A stretch of 64,000 bases of DNA, from NCBI RefSeq assembly GCF_900091415.1, contig NZ_FMHU01000002.1:3472001-3536000 (forward strand), given 5' to 3'. The notes under the pieces were generated by a model, which was not told where the DNA came from, searched no databases, and worked only from the letters and a program-made list of their open reading frames with translations. Shown here in pieces: positions 27,183 to 35,850 of the stretch (its first letter is position 1; every line of letters starts with the position of its first letter). The stretch comes from Micromonospora inyonensis. GTDB lineage: Bacteria > Actinomycetota > Actinomycetes > Mycobacteriales > Micromonosporaceae. Made by a program: the position numbers and the translations under genes.

Positions 27183-27662
27183 ATGGTGCCGCCGGAGTTC
27201 GGGGACGGCCCGGAGGGCCCGCTGGGCGGACACCCGCACACGCTGCGTCCGCTGACCGGGGAGCTGGTGGCGGCGGTGCTGGCCACCCGGGGGTACGCCT
27301 GCCGCCCGGACACCGACGGCAACCTGGTCGGCCGCTGGGGGACGAGCCTGGTCTGGTTCCGCCGGCTGGGCGGGACCGGTGAGGTGCTCCAGGTGCGGAC
27401 CGTCACCGCGCCGCTGTTCGGGATCGAACACGTTCCGGCGCTGCGTGCCTTCTGCAACGACTGGAACCACTCACGGTACTGGCCGAAGGCGTTCGTCGAG
27501 GTCGACGACGACGGGCGGGCCCGGGTCTGCGGCGAGGTCATCACCGACCTGGAACGGGGAGTCACCCCGCACCAACTCGACCAGCTTCTCGACCGGGGCA
27601 TCTCGGCCGGCTGCCGGTTGGCCACCGCCGTGGCGGAACTGAACGACGGGGCCCGGGCGTGA
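27183..27662 (+). CDS. YbjN-domain protein
   Basis: 159 residues with one YbjN/DUF1790-type domain, a fold shared with type III secretion chaperones and usually of unknown role in actinobacteria. Diagnostic stretches are LVGRWGTSLVWFRRLG, ALRAFCNDWNHSRYWPKAFVEVDDDG and VCGEVITDLERGVTPHQLDQLLDRGI. The ATG at 27183 has GGGAGGGG 9 nt upstream. Its TGA overlaps the GTG of the next gene (GTGA), which carries a second YbjN domain, so the pair is probably co-translated and may form a complex. Confidence 0.82.
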   Translation: MVPPEFGDGPEGPLGGHPHTLRPLTGELVAAVLATRGYACRPDTDGNLVGRWGTSLVWFRRLGGTGEVLQVRTVTAPLFGIEHVPALRAFCNDWNHSRYWPKAFVEVDDDGRARVCGEVITDLERGVTPHQLDQLLDRGISAGCRLATAVAELNDGARA

Positions 27663-29311
27663 GTGGCGACGCGGGGCGTGCGGCGCTCGACGCGGCCCGG
27701 GACCTGCCCGACGGGGAGGCGAGACTCGTCGAACTGGAACGGATCGCCGCGCACGCCGACGCCGCCGGGGACGTCCGGCTCGGCGTGGACGCCCGGCTCG
27801 CGCTGATCGAGACGCACCGGTACCGGGGCGAGCGGTGGCGGCTGGTCGAACCGCTGGACCGTTGTGTCGCCGCGATGGACCAGCATCCCGCCCTGTTCGA
27901 CGCCGACGACGTCGCGATGCTGCGCAGCGGCCAGCGGGCCGCCGTGGAGGCGCTGCCCGCCAGCCCTCGGATCGGGCTGGACCAGGCCCGTGTCCTCCTG
28001 GACGACCTCGACCGCCGGCTGGGCGGGACGGAGCCGGGCACGGTGGCGGAGCTGCGCTGCCGGCTCGCCGACCACCTGGGGGACGAACCGGCCGCCCGGG
28101 AGTGGTTCGCCCGGTGGCGGGCCGCCCGTCCGGGGCGCGACTGCGCCGCCTGCGTGGCGGTACGCCAGGCCGAGCTGCTCACCGGTTGGGGCGAGTGGGC
28201 CGAGGCGGTACGGATGCTGGAACCCGTGGTCGCCGACCCCGGCGACTGCACCGACCAACCGGAGGCCGCCCTGGCCGCGCTGCTCCTGCCGTACCTGCGA
28301 CTGGGACGGCACGACGACGCGGGGCGGGCGCACGTGCGGGCGTACCGCCGGCACCGGCGGGAGTGGACAGCCTTCGGGCACCTCCCGGCGCACCTGCTGT
28401 TCTGCGCGCTCGGCGGGCACCCGGCGCGCGGGGTGGAGATCCTGGTCGAGCAGCTGCCCCGGCTGGCCCGGCCGGTGGACGAGCGGTCCGCGATGGAGTT
28501 CACCGCCGCGGGTGCCCTGCTCTGCCGGCTGGCCGCCGAGTCGGGTGTGGGTCACCCGTCCGGGCCGGTCGACGCGGGGCCCGCCCGGACGCCGGGGCGG
28601 ACGCTCGGCCTGGACCACGCGACCCGGCTGGCCGAGGCGTTCGGGCTGGTCCGGGTGCCCCCGCCGGGCGGTGCGCCGAGCCTGGCGGCGCTCGGCGGGG
28701 AACTGCTCGCCACCGCCACCGACCTCGCCGGGCGGTTCGACGCCCGCAACGGCACCGGGCACCAGTCCGGCCGGATCGCCGCCCGGCTGGCCGAACGGCC
28801 GCTGACCACCGCGCCGCCCCCGCTGCCGGCCGATCCGGTGGCCGACGGCCCCGGGGCGTTCGACGCCGACACCGGGCCGGACCCGGACGACGGTCCGCCG
28901 GACGAGCCCGCCCCGCTGACCGTCGCCCTGATCGTCTCCGCCGTCGAGCGTCGGGGTGACCGGTGTGCCGTCGAACCGGGTGGCACCGTGGTCGGCCGCT
29001 GGGGCGAGGCGGTGATCCGGTTCGAGCGGGTCGGGACACGGGCCGAGATCCTGCACGCCCGGGTGGTCGCCACCCGTCGCCTGCCGGTCGGCCGGCGCGC
29101 CGAGGCGTACGAGTTCGTCAACGCCTGGAACCGCGACCGGCTGCTGCCGAAGGCGTACGTGCACGAGGTGGTCGGCGGCGAACTGGTGCTGGCCGGCGAC
29201 GTCACCACGGACCTGGCACACGGGGTGGCGCCGGTGCAGGTGGAGGTGCTGGTCGAGGCGGTGGTCAGGACCGGCACCGCGTACGCCGACGCGGTGGCCG
29301 CCCTGCCCTGA
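27659..29311 (+). CDS. TPR-like protein with C-terminal YbjN domain
   Basis: 550 residues. The first ~400 are Ala/Arg/Leu-rich helical hairpins with TPR character (AARDLPDGEARLVELERIAAHADAAGD, GWGEWAEAVRMLEPVVADPGD), including three Cys around DCAACVAVRQAE. After a Pro/Asp-rich linker comes a YbjN domain (about 430-550: VVGRWGEAVIRFERVG, YEFVNAWNRDRLLPKAYVHE, DVTTDLAHGVAPVQVEVLVE), clearly similar to the whole of the preceding gene. Suggests duplication or a repeated module. Start GTG overlaps the upstream stop. Function unknown; the helical part probably mediates protein contacts. Confidence 0.78.
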   Translation: MSGDAGRAALDAARDLPDGEARLVELERIAAHADAAGDVRLGVDARLALIETHRYRGERWRLVEPLDRCVAAMDQHPALFDADDVAMLRSGQRAAVEALPASPRIGLDQARVLLDDLDRRLGGTEPGTVAELRCRLADHLGDEPAAREWFARWRAARPGRDCAACVAVRQAELLTGWGEWAEAVRMLEPVVADPGDCTDQPEAALAALLLPYLRLGRHDDAGRAHVRAYRRHRREWTAFGHLPAHLLFCALGGHPARGVEILVEQLPRLARPVDERSAMEFTAAGALLCRLAAESGVGHPSGPVDAGPARTPGRTLGLDHATRLAEAFGLVRVPPPGGAPSLAALGGELLATATDLAGRFDARNGTGHQSGRIAARLAERPLTTAPPPLPADPVADGPGAFDADTGPDPDDGPPDEPAPLTVALIVSAVERRGDRCAVEPGGTVVGRWGEAVIRFERVGTRAEILHARVVATRRLPVGRRAEAYEFVNAWNRDRLLPKAYVHEVVGGELVLAGDVTTDLAHGVAPVQVEVLVEAVVRTGTAYADAVAALP

Positions 29312-29331
29312 GCCGCCGGCCCACGCGGCCT

Positions 29332-29603
29332 GTGACCCGGCTCGCCGCCGCGGTGACCGTGCCGGTGACCGCAGACATCGAGACCGGCTTCGCCACCGAC
29401 CCGGCCGGCGTCGCCGACACCGTACGGCGGGTGCTCGCGGCCGCCGCTGTCGGCGTGAACATCGAGGACGGCGCGTCGGGCGGCCCCGGTCTGCGGGACA
29501 CCGACGAGCAGTGCGACCGGCTGCGGGCGGCCCGGGGACGTACACGTCGCTGGCGGACCCGGTCGAGTACCCGGAGCTGAACGCGCTGGTCGCCGGGGCC
29601 TGA
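29332..29603 (+). pseudogene. remnant of isocitrate lyase/PEP mutase-family gene
   Basis: The segment from 29332 encodes VTRLAAAVTVPVTADIETGF and AVGVNIEDGASGG, matching the middle of PEP mutase/2-methylisocitrate lyase-type enzymes. The N-terminal ~70 residues, with the substrate loop, are absent. After LRDTDEQCDRLRAARG the frame shifts; in another frame the last 20 codons encode TYTSLADPVEYPELNALVAG, which resembles the family C-terminus. Most of the catalytic barrel between is missing. An N-terminal truncation plus an internal deletion explains it. It cannot be functional as read. Confidence 0.75.
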
Positions 29604-29611
29604 GCCCGGGA

Positions 29612-29648
29612 ACCCGGGTGGTCCGGCGCGCCGCCGGACCACCCGGGT
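29612..29648. terminator. bidirectional 16-bp hairpin terminator
   Basis: ACCCGGGTGGTCCGGC (29612-29627) pairs perfectly with 29633-29648 around a 5-nt loop. It lies between the PEP-mutase remnant (+) and the rnj stop (-), so it can serve both strands. Confidence 0.75.
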
Positions 29649-29651
29649 GGG

Positions 29652-31340
29652 TCAGACCTCGACCACGAACGGGACGATCATCGGCCGACGCCGGTACGCG
29701 TCGTTGACCCATCGACCGACCGTCCGCCGGACGATCTGCTGGAGCTGGTGCGGATCGGTGATCCCGTCGGAGGCGGCCCGGTTGAGCGCCTCGGTGACCA
29801 GCGGCACGACCGCGTTGAACGCCGCCGGGTCCTCGGAGAAGCCCTTCGCGGAGACGGTCGGCCCGCCGACCACCTTGCCGGTGACCGAGTCGACCACCAC
29901 GGTGCAGGCGATGAAGCCGCCGTCGCCGAGGATCCGCCGCTCGGTCAGCAGCGACTCGCCGACGTCCCCCACGGCCAGCCCGTCGACGTAGACGTAGCGG
30001 CTGGTCACGTGCCCGACGAGGCTGGCCCGGCCGTCGACCAGGTCGACCACGTCGCCGTCCTCGCAGAGCACCACCCGGTCGGGGTCGACGCCGGACTCGA
30101 TGCCCAGCCGGGCGTGCGCCCGCAGGTGCCGCCACTCGCCGTGCACCGGCATCAGGTTGCTGGGCCGGACCACGTTGAGCAGGTAGAGCAGCTCACCGGC
30201 GGGCGCGTGGCCGGAGACGTGCACCTTGGCGACGTCCTTGTGCACCACCACCGCGCCGGCCCGGGCGAGCCGGTTGATCACCCGGTACACCGAGGTCTCG
30301 TTGCCGGGCACCAGGGAGCTGGCCAGCACGACGGTGTCGCCGGGGGCGATGGTGATGTGCCGGTGGTCGCCGCTGGCCATCCGGCCGAGCGCGCTCATCG
30401 GCTCGCCCTGCGAACCGGTGGACATCAGCACGATCCGTTCCGGGGGCAGGCTGGTCGCCTCGTCCAGGCCGACCACCAGTCCGGGCGGGATGTTGAGCAG
30501 GCCGAGGTCGCGGGCGATGCCCATGTTGCGGACCATGGACCGGCCGATCAGGGCGACCTTGCGGTCGTGCTCGGCGGCCGAGTCGAGCACCTGCTGCACC
30601 CGGTGTACGTGCGAGGCGAACGAGGCGACGATGATCCGGCCCTTCGCCTTGGCGAAGATCGAGTCGAGGACCGGGCCGATCTCCCGCTCCGGCGTGACGA
30701 AACCGGGGATCTCCGCGTTGGTGGAGTCGGACAGGAGCAGGTCCACGCCCTCCGCGCCGAGCCGGGCGAACCCGGCCAGGTCGGTGATCCGGCCGTCCAG
30801 CGGGAGCTGGTCCATCTTGAAGTCGCCGGTGTGCAGGACCAGCCCGGCCGGGGTGCGGATGGCCACCGCGAGCGCGTCCGGGATGGAGTGGTTCACCGCG
30901 AAGAACTCGCACTCGAAGGGTCCGAGCCGTTCCCGGCCCCCCTCCCGCACGGTCAGGGTGTACGGCTCGATCCGCCGCTCGGCCAGCTTCGCCTCGACCA
31001 GGCCGAGGGTGAACTGGGAGCCGACCAGCGGGATGTCCTGCTTGTGCGCGAGCAGGTACGGCACCGCGCCGATGTGGTCCTCGTGCCCATGGGTGAGCAC
31101 GATCGCCTGGACGTCGTCGAGTCGGTCCAGGATGGGGGCGAAGTCGGGGAGGATCAGGTCGACGCCGGGCTGCTCCACGTCGGGGAAGAGCACGCCGCAG
31201 TCGACGATGAGCAGCTTGCCGTCGTACTCGAAGACGGTCATGTTCCGCCCGATGGCGCCGAGCCCGCCAAGCGGGATGATCCTTAGACCACCCTCCGGAA
31301 GCGGCGGGGGAAGTTCCGCCTCGATGTGCGCCTCGGTCAC
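29652..31340 (-). CDS. rnj: ribonuclease J
   Basis: 562-residue metallo-beta-lactamase/beta-CASP ribonuclease with 5'-3' exonuclease and endonuclease activity in RNA maturation and decay. Metal motif HGHEDH at residues 84-89, DSTNAEIPGFVTPER, VHVSGHAPAGELLYLLNVVRPSNLMPVHGEWRH and the beta-CASP segment (GRSMVRNMGIARDLG) are all present. The GTG start encodes MTEAHIEAELPPPLPEGG. Same strand and order as dapA and thyX upstream, as in mycobacteria (Rv2752c-Rv2754c). Expected to cooperate with PNPase (pnp, this window). Confidence 0.95.
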   Translation of the reverse strand: MTEAHIEAELPPPLPEGGLRIIPLGGLGAIGRNMTVFEYDGKLLIVDCGVLFPDVEQPGVDLILPDFAPILDRLDDVQAIVLTHGHEDHIGAVPYLLAHKQDIPLVGSQFTLGLVEAKLAERRIEPYTLTVREGGRERLGPFECEFFAVNHSIPDALAVAIRTPAGLVLHTGDFKMDQLPLDGRITDLAGFARLGAEGVDLLLSDSTNAEIPGFVTPEREIGPVLDSIFAKAKGRIIVASFASHVHRVQQVLDSAAEHDRKVALIGRSMVRNMGIARDLGLLNIPPGLVVGLDEATSLPPERIVLMSTGSQGEPMSALGRMASGDHRHITIAPGDTVVLASSLVPGNETSVYRVINRLARAGAVVVHKDVAKVHVSGHAPAGELLYLLNVVRPSNLMPVHGEWRHLRAHARLGIESGVDPDRVVLCEDGDVVDLVDGRASLVGHVTSRYVYVDGLAVGDVGESLLTERRILGDGGFIACTVVVDSVTGKVVGGPTVSAKGFSEDPAAFNAVVPLVTEALNRAASDGITDPHQLQQIVRRTVGRWVNDAYRRRPMIVPFVVEV

Positions 31341-31395
31341 GCAGCCACCTCATTCTGCGGGGCCGGCATCCGGCGCCCGCCGTGTCGTGTCGTCA

Positions 31396-32319
31396 TCAGG
31401 GTAGGTCCAGGCCCGCTGCCGTGCAGTCGGCGCGGAGCTGGGCGATCTCGTCGGCGGTCGCGTCCACCAGCGGCGGGCGGACCGGCCCGGCCGGCAGTCC
31501 CGACGCCGTCAGGCCCGCCTTCACCAGGATCGTGCCCTGGGTACGGAAGATCCCGGTGAACAGCGGCAGCAGCCGCCGGTGCAGCGCCAGGGCGCTCGCG
31601 GTCTCCCCCGCGTCGTACCGCTCGATCATCTGCTTGGTCAGCGCACCCGTGAAGTGGGTGGAGGTGCCGACCAGGCCGACCCCGCCGACGGCCAGCAGCG
31701 GCAGGGTGAGCGCGTCGTCACCGCTGTAGACCGCCAGGTCGCACCGGCTGGTAACCCAGCTCGTGGCGGTCACGTCGCCCTTGGCGTCCTTGACGGCCAC
31801 GATCCGGCCGTGCTCGGCGAGCCGCACCAGGGTGTCGGTGGCGATGGCCACCCCGGACCGGTGCGGGATGTCGTAGAGCATCACCGGCAGACCGGTGGCG
31901 TCCGCGACCGCGGTGAAATGGTGCAGCAGACCGGCCTGCGGCGGCCTGCTGTAGTACGGGGTCACCACGAGCAGCCCGTCGGCACCGGCCTTCTCCGCCG
32001 CGGCGGCCAGCTCGATGGTGTGCCGGGTGTCGTTCGTGCCGACCCCGGCGACCACCCGGGCCCGGTCACCGACCGCTTCGACCACGGCCCGGACCAGGCG
32101 TTCCTTCTCCGCGTCCGTGGTGGTCGGCGACTCGCCGGTGGTGCCGTTGACCACCAGCGCGTCGTTGCCCTCGGAGTCGACCAGGTGGGTCGCGAGCCGG
32201 GCAGCGCCCTCGAGGTCGAGCGAACCGTCGGAGGTGAACGGGGTCACCATGGCGGTGAGCAGTCGCCCGAAGGGACGCGACAACGCCCGCTCCGAGGCGA
32301 CAGGGTGGTCGTGGGTCAT
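31396..32319 (-). CDS. dapA: 4-hydroxy-tetrahydrodipicolinate synthase
   Basis: 307-residue TIM-barrel aldolase condensing pyruvate with aspartate semialdehyde, the first step committed to lysine and meso-diaminopimelate. The carboxylate-binding NGTTGE (58-63), catalytic Tyr149 in MLYDIPHRSG and Schiff-base Lys177 in VAVKDAKGD are present. ATG start; length normal. Located 55 bp upstream of rnj on the same strand. dapB is 12 kb away in this window. Confidence 0.95.
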   Translation of the reverse strand: MTHDHPVASERALSRPFGRLLTAMVTPFTSDGSLDLEGAARLATHLVDSEGNDALVVNGTTGESPTTTDAEKERLVRAVVEAVGDRARVVAGVGTNDTRHTIELAAAAEKAGADGLLVVTPYYSRPPQAGLLHHFTAVADATGLPVMLYDIPHRSGVAIATDTLVRLAEHGRIVAVKDAKGDVTATSWVTSRCDLAVYSGDDALTLPLLAVGGVGLVGTSTHFTGALTKQMIERYDAGETASALALHRRLLPLFTGIFRTQGTILVKAGLTASGLPAGPVRPPLVDATADEIAQLRADCTAAGLDLP

Positions 32320-32443
32320 GCTGACAACCTAGCAACCGACCGGGACGCCTCCGGCGGGGAAGGGCTCAGCGGGGTCGGCCGGCCGGACACCGCCGGCCCA
32401 CGCACGCTCGCCGTGCCGGCCCGGCCACGTTCGGCGTACGTCG

Positions 32444-33196
32444 TCAGGACCGCTCGGCGTACGGGCTCGTCGCGACCTCGGTGCCGTCGGGCAGGGTCGA
32501 GACGACGAAGTCACCGAAGACGTTCGGCGCGACCCGCTGCAGCTGCCGCAGGCACTCCACGGCCAGCTCGCGGATCTCCACGTCGGCGTGCTCGGTCGCC
32601 CGCATCGCTACGAAGTGCCGCCACGCCCGGTAGTTGCCGGTCACCACGATCCGGGTCTCGGTGGCGTTCGGCAGCACCGCGCGGGCGGCCTGCCGCGCCT
32701 GCTTACGGCGCAGGGTGGGGTTGGGCTCGTCGACGAAGCGCCGTTCGAGGCCCTCCAGCAGCTCGTTGTACGCCCGCACGCCCGCCTCGGTCGCCTCCAC
32801 GAAGCGCTTGTGCAGCTCCGGGTCCTCGGCGATCACCCGGGGCTCGACCATGGCGGCGTCCCGCTCGGGCACGTACCGCTGGGAGAGCTGGGAGTACGAG
32901 AGGTGGCGGTGCCGGATCAGCTCGTGGGTGAAGGAACGGGACACGCCGCTGAAGTAGAAGGTCACCGAGCCGTGCTCCAGCACCGACAGGTGGCCGACCT
33001 CGAGGATGTGCGCCAGGTAGCCGGCGTTGGTCGCGGTGGCCGGGTTCGGCTTGCTCCAGCTCTGGTAGCAGGCCCTGCCGGCGAACTCGGCGAGCGCCTG
33101 GCCGCCGTCGGCGTCGGTCGACCACGGCACGTCGTCGGGAGCCTCGAAGTGGGTCCACGCGACGAGCTTGACCTGAGGTTGCACCATCTCCGGCAT
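32444..33196 (-). CDS. thyX: flavin-dependent thymidylate synthase
   Basis: 250-residue FAD-dependent enzyme methylating dUMP to dTMP. The ThyX motif RHRxxSxxxxSQR is complete ([13 protein letters not shown], 95-107). Other family blocks are [17 protein letters not shown] and [38 protein letters not shown]. Start chosen at ATG 33196 ([10 protein letters not shown]) because TACAGT lies 7 nt upstream; ATG 33187, three codons later, is an alternative with GAGGA 9 nt upstream. Neighbour of dapA as in M. tuberculosis. Confidence 0.95.
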   Translation of the reverse strand: MPEMVQPQVKLVAWTHFEAPDDVPWSTDADGGQALAEFAGRACYQSWSKPNPATATNAGYLAHILEVGHLSVLEHGSVTFYFSGVSRSFTHELIRHRHLSYSQLSQRYVPERDAAMVEPRVIAEDPELHKRFVEATEAGVRAYNELLEGLERRFVDEPNPTLRRKQARQAARAVLPNATETRIVVTGNYRAWRHFVAMRATEHADVEIRELAVECLRQLQRVAPNVFGDFVVSTLPDGTEVATSPYAERS

Positions 33197-33209
33197 TCCT
33201 CGGACTGTA
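33197..33209 (-). promoter_or_regulatory. leaderless-type promoter of thyX
   Basis: Minus-strand TACAGT (33204-33209) followed by 7 nt and ATG 33196. Confidence 0.5.
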
Positions 33210-33411
33210 GTGGCCCCACCGGCGTCGACCGAACCCGACCCACCTGCTGCCACCTGCGGAATCACCGTCGACCCCACCCGCTTCGCCGGATGCGTGTTCC
33301 ATGTCTCGTCGGGTCGCCCGTGGCGACAGCGGCTGCCGTCGACCACCCCTCACCCCGCGACACGACACGCGTCACCGGAGGGGTCGCGTGGTCCCGCCGG
33401 ATCCGGACCGC

Positions 33412-33984
33412 TCAGACGTAGAGCGAGGTGAAGGGAACCCAGGGCAGATTCCGGGCCACTGAGAAGACCAGCCAGGCGACCAGGAAGCCGCCGATCATCT
33501 TCGAGCTGATCCGCAGCTCCGGCAGTCGCCAGCCGAAGGCCTGCTTCGCCCCCCAGGCGACGAAGAGGTACGCCAGGAAGGGCAACGCGAAGACGAACAG
33601 GAAGTGGTGCCGCGCGGCGGCGGGCAGGTCGGCGTGGAGCACGTACCAGAGGGCCCGCGTACCGCCGCACCCCGGGCAGTCCAGCCCGGTGGTGAGCTTC
33701 AGCAGGCAGGTCGGCAGCGCGTCGGGCGCGGCCCGTGTCGGGTCACTGACCAGGGCGTACGCCACGCCGACGCCGACGCAGCCGAGGGCGGCCAACGGCA
33801 CCGCCCAGCGGGGCGCGCGGTCGTAGAGGCCGACCACGAAGCGGGTGAACCGGTCCGGCTCGGCGACCTGGACCGCGCCCGCCGGCCAGTGCGGGTGCGG
33901 GTGCGGGTGTGGGCTGGTCGGCGTCGCGGCGGCCGGTGGAATCGGCGGGGCCGGCTGGGCGGCCGGTCCGTCAACGCTGGTCAC
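33412..33984 (-). CDS. DUF2752 membrane protein
   Basis: 190 residues. A Pro/His-rich N-terminus (with a PHPHPHPH run) precedes a hydrophobic helix near 55-75, then the DUF2752 signature CLLKLTTGLDCPGCGGTRALWYVLHADLPAAARHH. Two more helices follow (FLFVFALPFLAYLFVAWG and GGFLVAWLVFSVARNL). DUF2752 proteins are integral membrane proteins of unknown function. The GTG at 33984 is preferred because minus-strand TACGGT lies 6 nt upstream; a GTG at 33999 is also open. The promoter would sit inside the end of the upstream glycosylase gene. Confidence 0.82.
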   Translation of the reverse strand: MTSVDGPAAQPAPPIPPAAATPTSPHPHPHPHWPAGAVQVAEPDRFTRFVVGLYDRAPRWAVPLAALGCVGVGVAYALVSDPTRAAPDALPTCLLKLTTGLDCPGCGGTRALWYVLHADLPAAARHHFLFVFALPFLAYLFVAWGAKQAFGWRLPELRISSKMIGGFLVAWLVFSVARNLPWVPFTSLYV

Positions 33985-33996
33985 CTGCTCACCGTA
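33985..33996 (-). promoter_or_regulatory. leaderless-type promoter inside upstream coding end
   Basis: Minus-strand TACGGT (33991-33996) is 6 nt before GTG 33984 and overlaps the last codons of the AlkX-like gene. Confidence 0.4.
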
Positions 33997-35218
33997 CACC
34001 GGCCGTGCCGGCCAGGGCGGCGGCGAGCGGCCCGGCCAGGTCCCCGCCGGCCGGTGGGGCGACCGCGTCCAGCCCGAGCCAGCCGGCCAGCCGGTACAGC
34101 TCGGCGGCGAGGGCGAGCGCGGTCTCGCCGGGGTCGACGCCCGGTTCGGCCCAGGCCGCCGGCACCAGCAGCACCTTCGCCTTCCGGTCGGCCTTAAGGT
34201 CGACCCGGGCGGTGAACCGGTCGCCGGAGAGGAACGGCAGCACGTAGTAGCCGTACACCCGTTTCGGCGCGGGCACGTAGATCTCGATGCGGTAGCCGAA
34301 GCCGAACAGCCGCTCGGCGCGGGCCCGCTCCCACACCACCGGGTCGAAGGGACTGACCAGGGTGTTCGCCCGGATCCATCGGGGCAGTCGGGCCTGCGCG
34401 TGCAGGTACGCCGGCTGTCGCCAGCCCTCCACGGTGACCGGGGTCAGCTCCCCCGCCCCGACCAGCTCCGCGACGGCCTGCCGGGTGCCGACCGCCGGCA
34501 GCCGGAAGTAGTCGCGCAGCTCCGGCTCGGCGGCCACGCCCAGGCAGCGCGCCGCGACCGCGACCAGGGTGCGGTACGCCTCCGCGTCGGTCGGGGTCGG
34601 CGCGTCGAGCACCTCGGCGGGGAGCACCCGCTCGGGCAGGTCGTACCGGCGGGCGAAGGCGGTCGTCCGCTCGGCGGCGGTGACCTCGCCGGCCCAGAAG
34701 AGGTACTCCAGGGCCTGCTTCACCACCGACCAGTTCCACCCCCAGTTGCCGGTCTCCCGGGGCGCGTCGTGCTCGATCTCGGCGGCGGTGATCGGCCCCC
34801 GGGCGGCGACCTCGTCACGGACCCAGGCGACCAGCTCCGGCTGCTCCTCGACCACCCGCCGCATGCCGCCCCAGGCTTTCTCCCGGGCCAGCGCCATCCG
34901 CCACCGCAGCGCCGGATGCAGTTCCACCGGCACCAGCGACGCCTCGTGGCCCCAGTACTCGAACAGGTCGCGGGGCGGGCGGTAGGCGGCCCGGTCGAGC
35001 AGGTCGGTCGGGTACGGCCCGAGGCGGCTGTAGAGCGGCAGGTAGTGCGCCCGTTGCAGCACGTTGACCGAGTCCATCTGGATCAGCCCGACCCGGTCGA
35101 GCACCCGGCGCAGGTGCCGCCGGGTGGGCACGCCGGCCGGCGGCGGGTCGGCGAAGCCCTGGGCGGCCAGTGCCACGCGTCGTGCCTGGGCGAGGGAGAG
35201 CGATTCCGGTGCGGCCAT
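33989..35218 (-). CDS. YcaQ/AlkX-like winged-helix DNA glycosylase (HTH_42)
   Basis: 409-residue protein of the HTH_42/AlkZ superfamily, glycosylases that unhook interstrand crosslinks and remove bulky N-alkyl adducts. The catalytic Q-x-D/Q signature is [22 protein letters not shown] with Gln47 and Asp49. The QxD form is that of E. coli YcaQ (AlkX), while antibiotic self-resistance AlkZ enzymes carry QxQ. The Arg-Ala-His-x-Leu block and the C-terminal [43 protein letters not shown] are typical. The ATG at 35218 is set by TAGGGT 7 nt upstream. No biosynthetic cluster surrounds it, favouring general repair. Confidence 0.88.
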   Translation of the reverse strand: MAAPESLSLAQARRVALAAQGFADPPPAGVPTRRHLRRVLDRVGLIQMDSVNVLQRAHYLPLYSRLGPYPTDLLDRAAYRPPRDLFEYWGHEASLVPVELHPALRWRMALAREKAWGGMRRVVEEQPELVAWVRDEVAARGPITAAEIEHDAPRETGNWGWNWSVVKQALEYLFWAGEVTAAERTTAFARRYDLPERVLPAEVLDAPTPTDAEAYRTLVAVAARCLGVAAEPELRDYFRLPAVGTRQAVAELVGAGELTPVTVEGWRQPAYLHAQARLPRWIRANTLVSPFDPVVWERARAERLFGFGYRIEIYVPAPKRVYGYYVLPFLSGDRFTARVDLKADRKAKVLLVPAAWAEPGVDPGETALALAAELYRLAGWLGLDAVAPPAGGDLAGPLAAALAGTAGVR

Positions 35219-35231
35219 CGCCGGCACCCTA
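35219..35231 (-). promoter_or_regulatory. leaderless-type promoter of AlkX-like gene
   Basis: Minus-strand TAGGGT (35226-35231), 7 nt, then ATG 35218. The 77-bp interval to the divergent GNAT gene must hold both promoters. Confidence 0.55.
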
Positions 35232-35295
35232 ACCGAGCGGTACGACACGAACGAAAGCACTGGACCGCACGCCCGTTCGGGCATACAACGGTCAG

Positions 35296-35850
35296 ATGCG
35301 CACCATCCGCCGAGAGGAGCCCGACGACGCCGAGGCGGTCGCCCGGGTGCACGTACGGGGCTGGCAGGCCGGTTACGCCGGCATCATGCCGCCGGAGGTG
35401 CTCGGGCGGCTCAACGTCGCGGCGTGGGCACAGCGGCGGCGGGACATGGCCACCGCCGATCCGGAGAACCCGTTCACCACCCTCCTCGCCGAGGCCGACG
35501 GGCAGGTCACCGGGTTCGCCACCTTCGGCCCGTACCGGATCAACCAGAGCCGCGCGGAGCTGGACCCGACCTGCGGTGAGGTGGTCGGGCTCTACGTCGA
35601 CCCGGCGTGCTGGGGCGACGGGACGGCGGTCACCCTGCTGTCGGCGGCGCGGGCCGGACTCACCGACCGGGGGTGGACGACCTACCGGGTCTGGGTGCTC
35701 GCCGACAACGCGCGGGCCCGCCGGTTCTACGTGCGGGCCGGGCTGTCACCGGACGGCGAGGAGTCGACCTATCCGGTACCGCGCTCCGGTGGACGCGCCC
35801 CGCTCGCCCTCGCCGAGCTGCGGTACGCCGGCCGTGTCGACGGCGGCTGA
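35296..35850 (+). CDS. GNAT-family N-acetyltransferase
   Basis: 184-residue acyl-CoA-dependent acetyltransferase. N-terminal [33 protein letters not shown], then the acetyl-CoA region [29 protein letters not shown] (a variant of the Q/RxxGxG/A loop) and [19 protein letters not shown]. Substrate unknown. The 3' end overlaps the convergent mannosyltransferase gene by about 105 bp (35746-35850). Confidence 0.85.
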   Translation: MRTIRREEPDDAEAVARVHVRGWQAGYAGIMPPEVLGRLNVAAWAQRRRDMATADPENPFTTLLAEADGQVTGFATFGPYRINQSRAELDPTCGEVVGLYVDPACWGDGTAVTLLSAARAGLTDRGWTTYRVWVLADNARARRFYVRAGLSPDGEESTYPVPRSGGRAPLALAELRYAGRVDGG

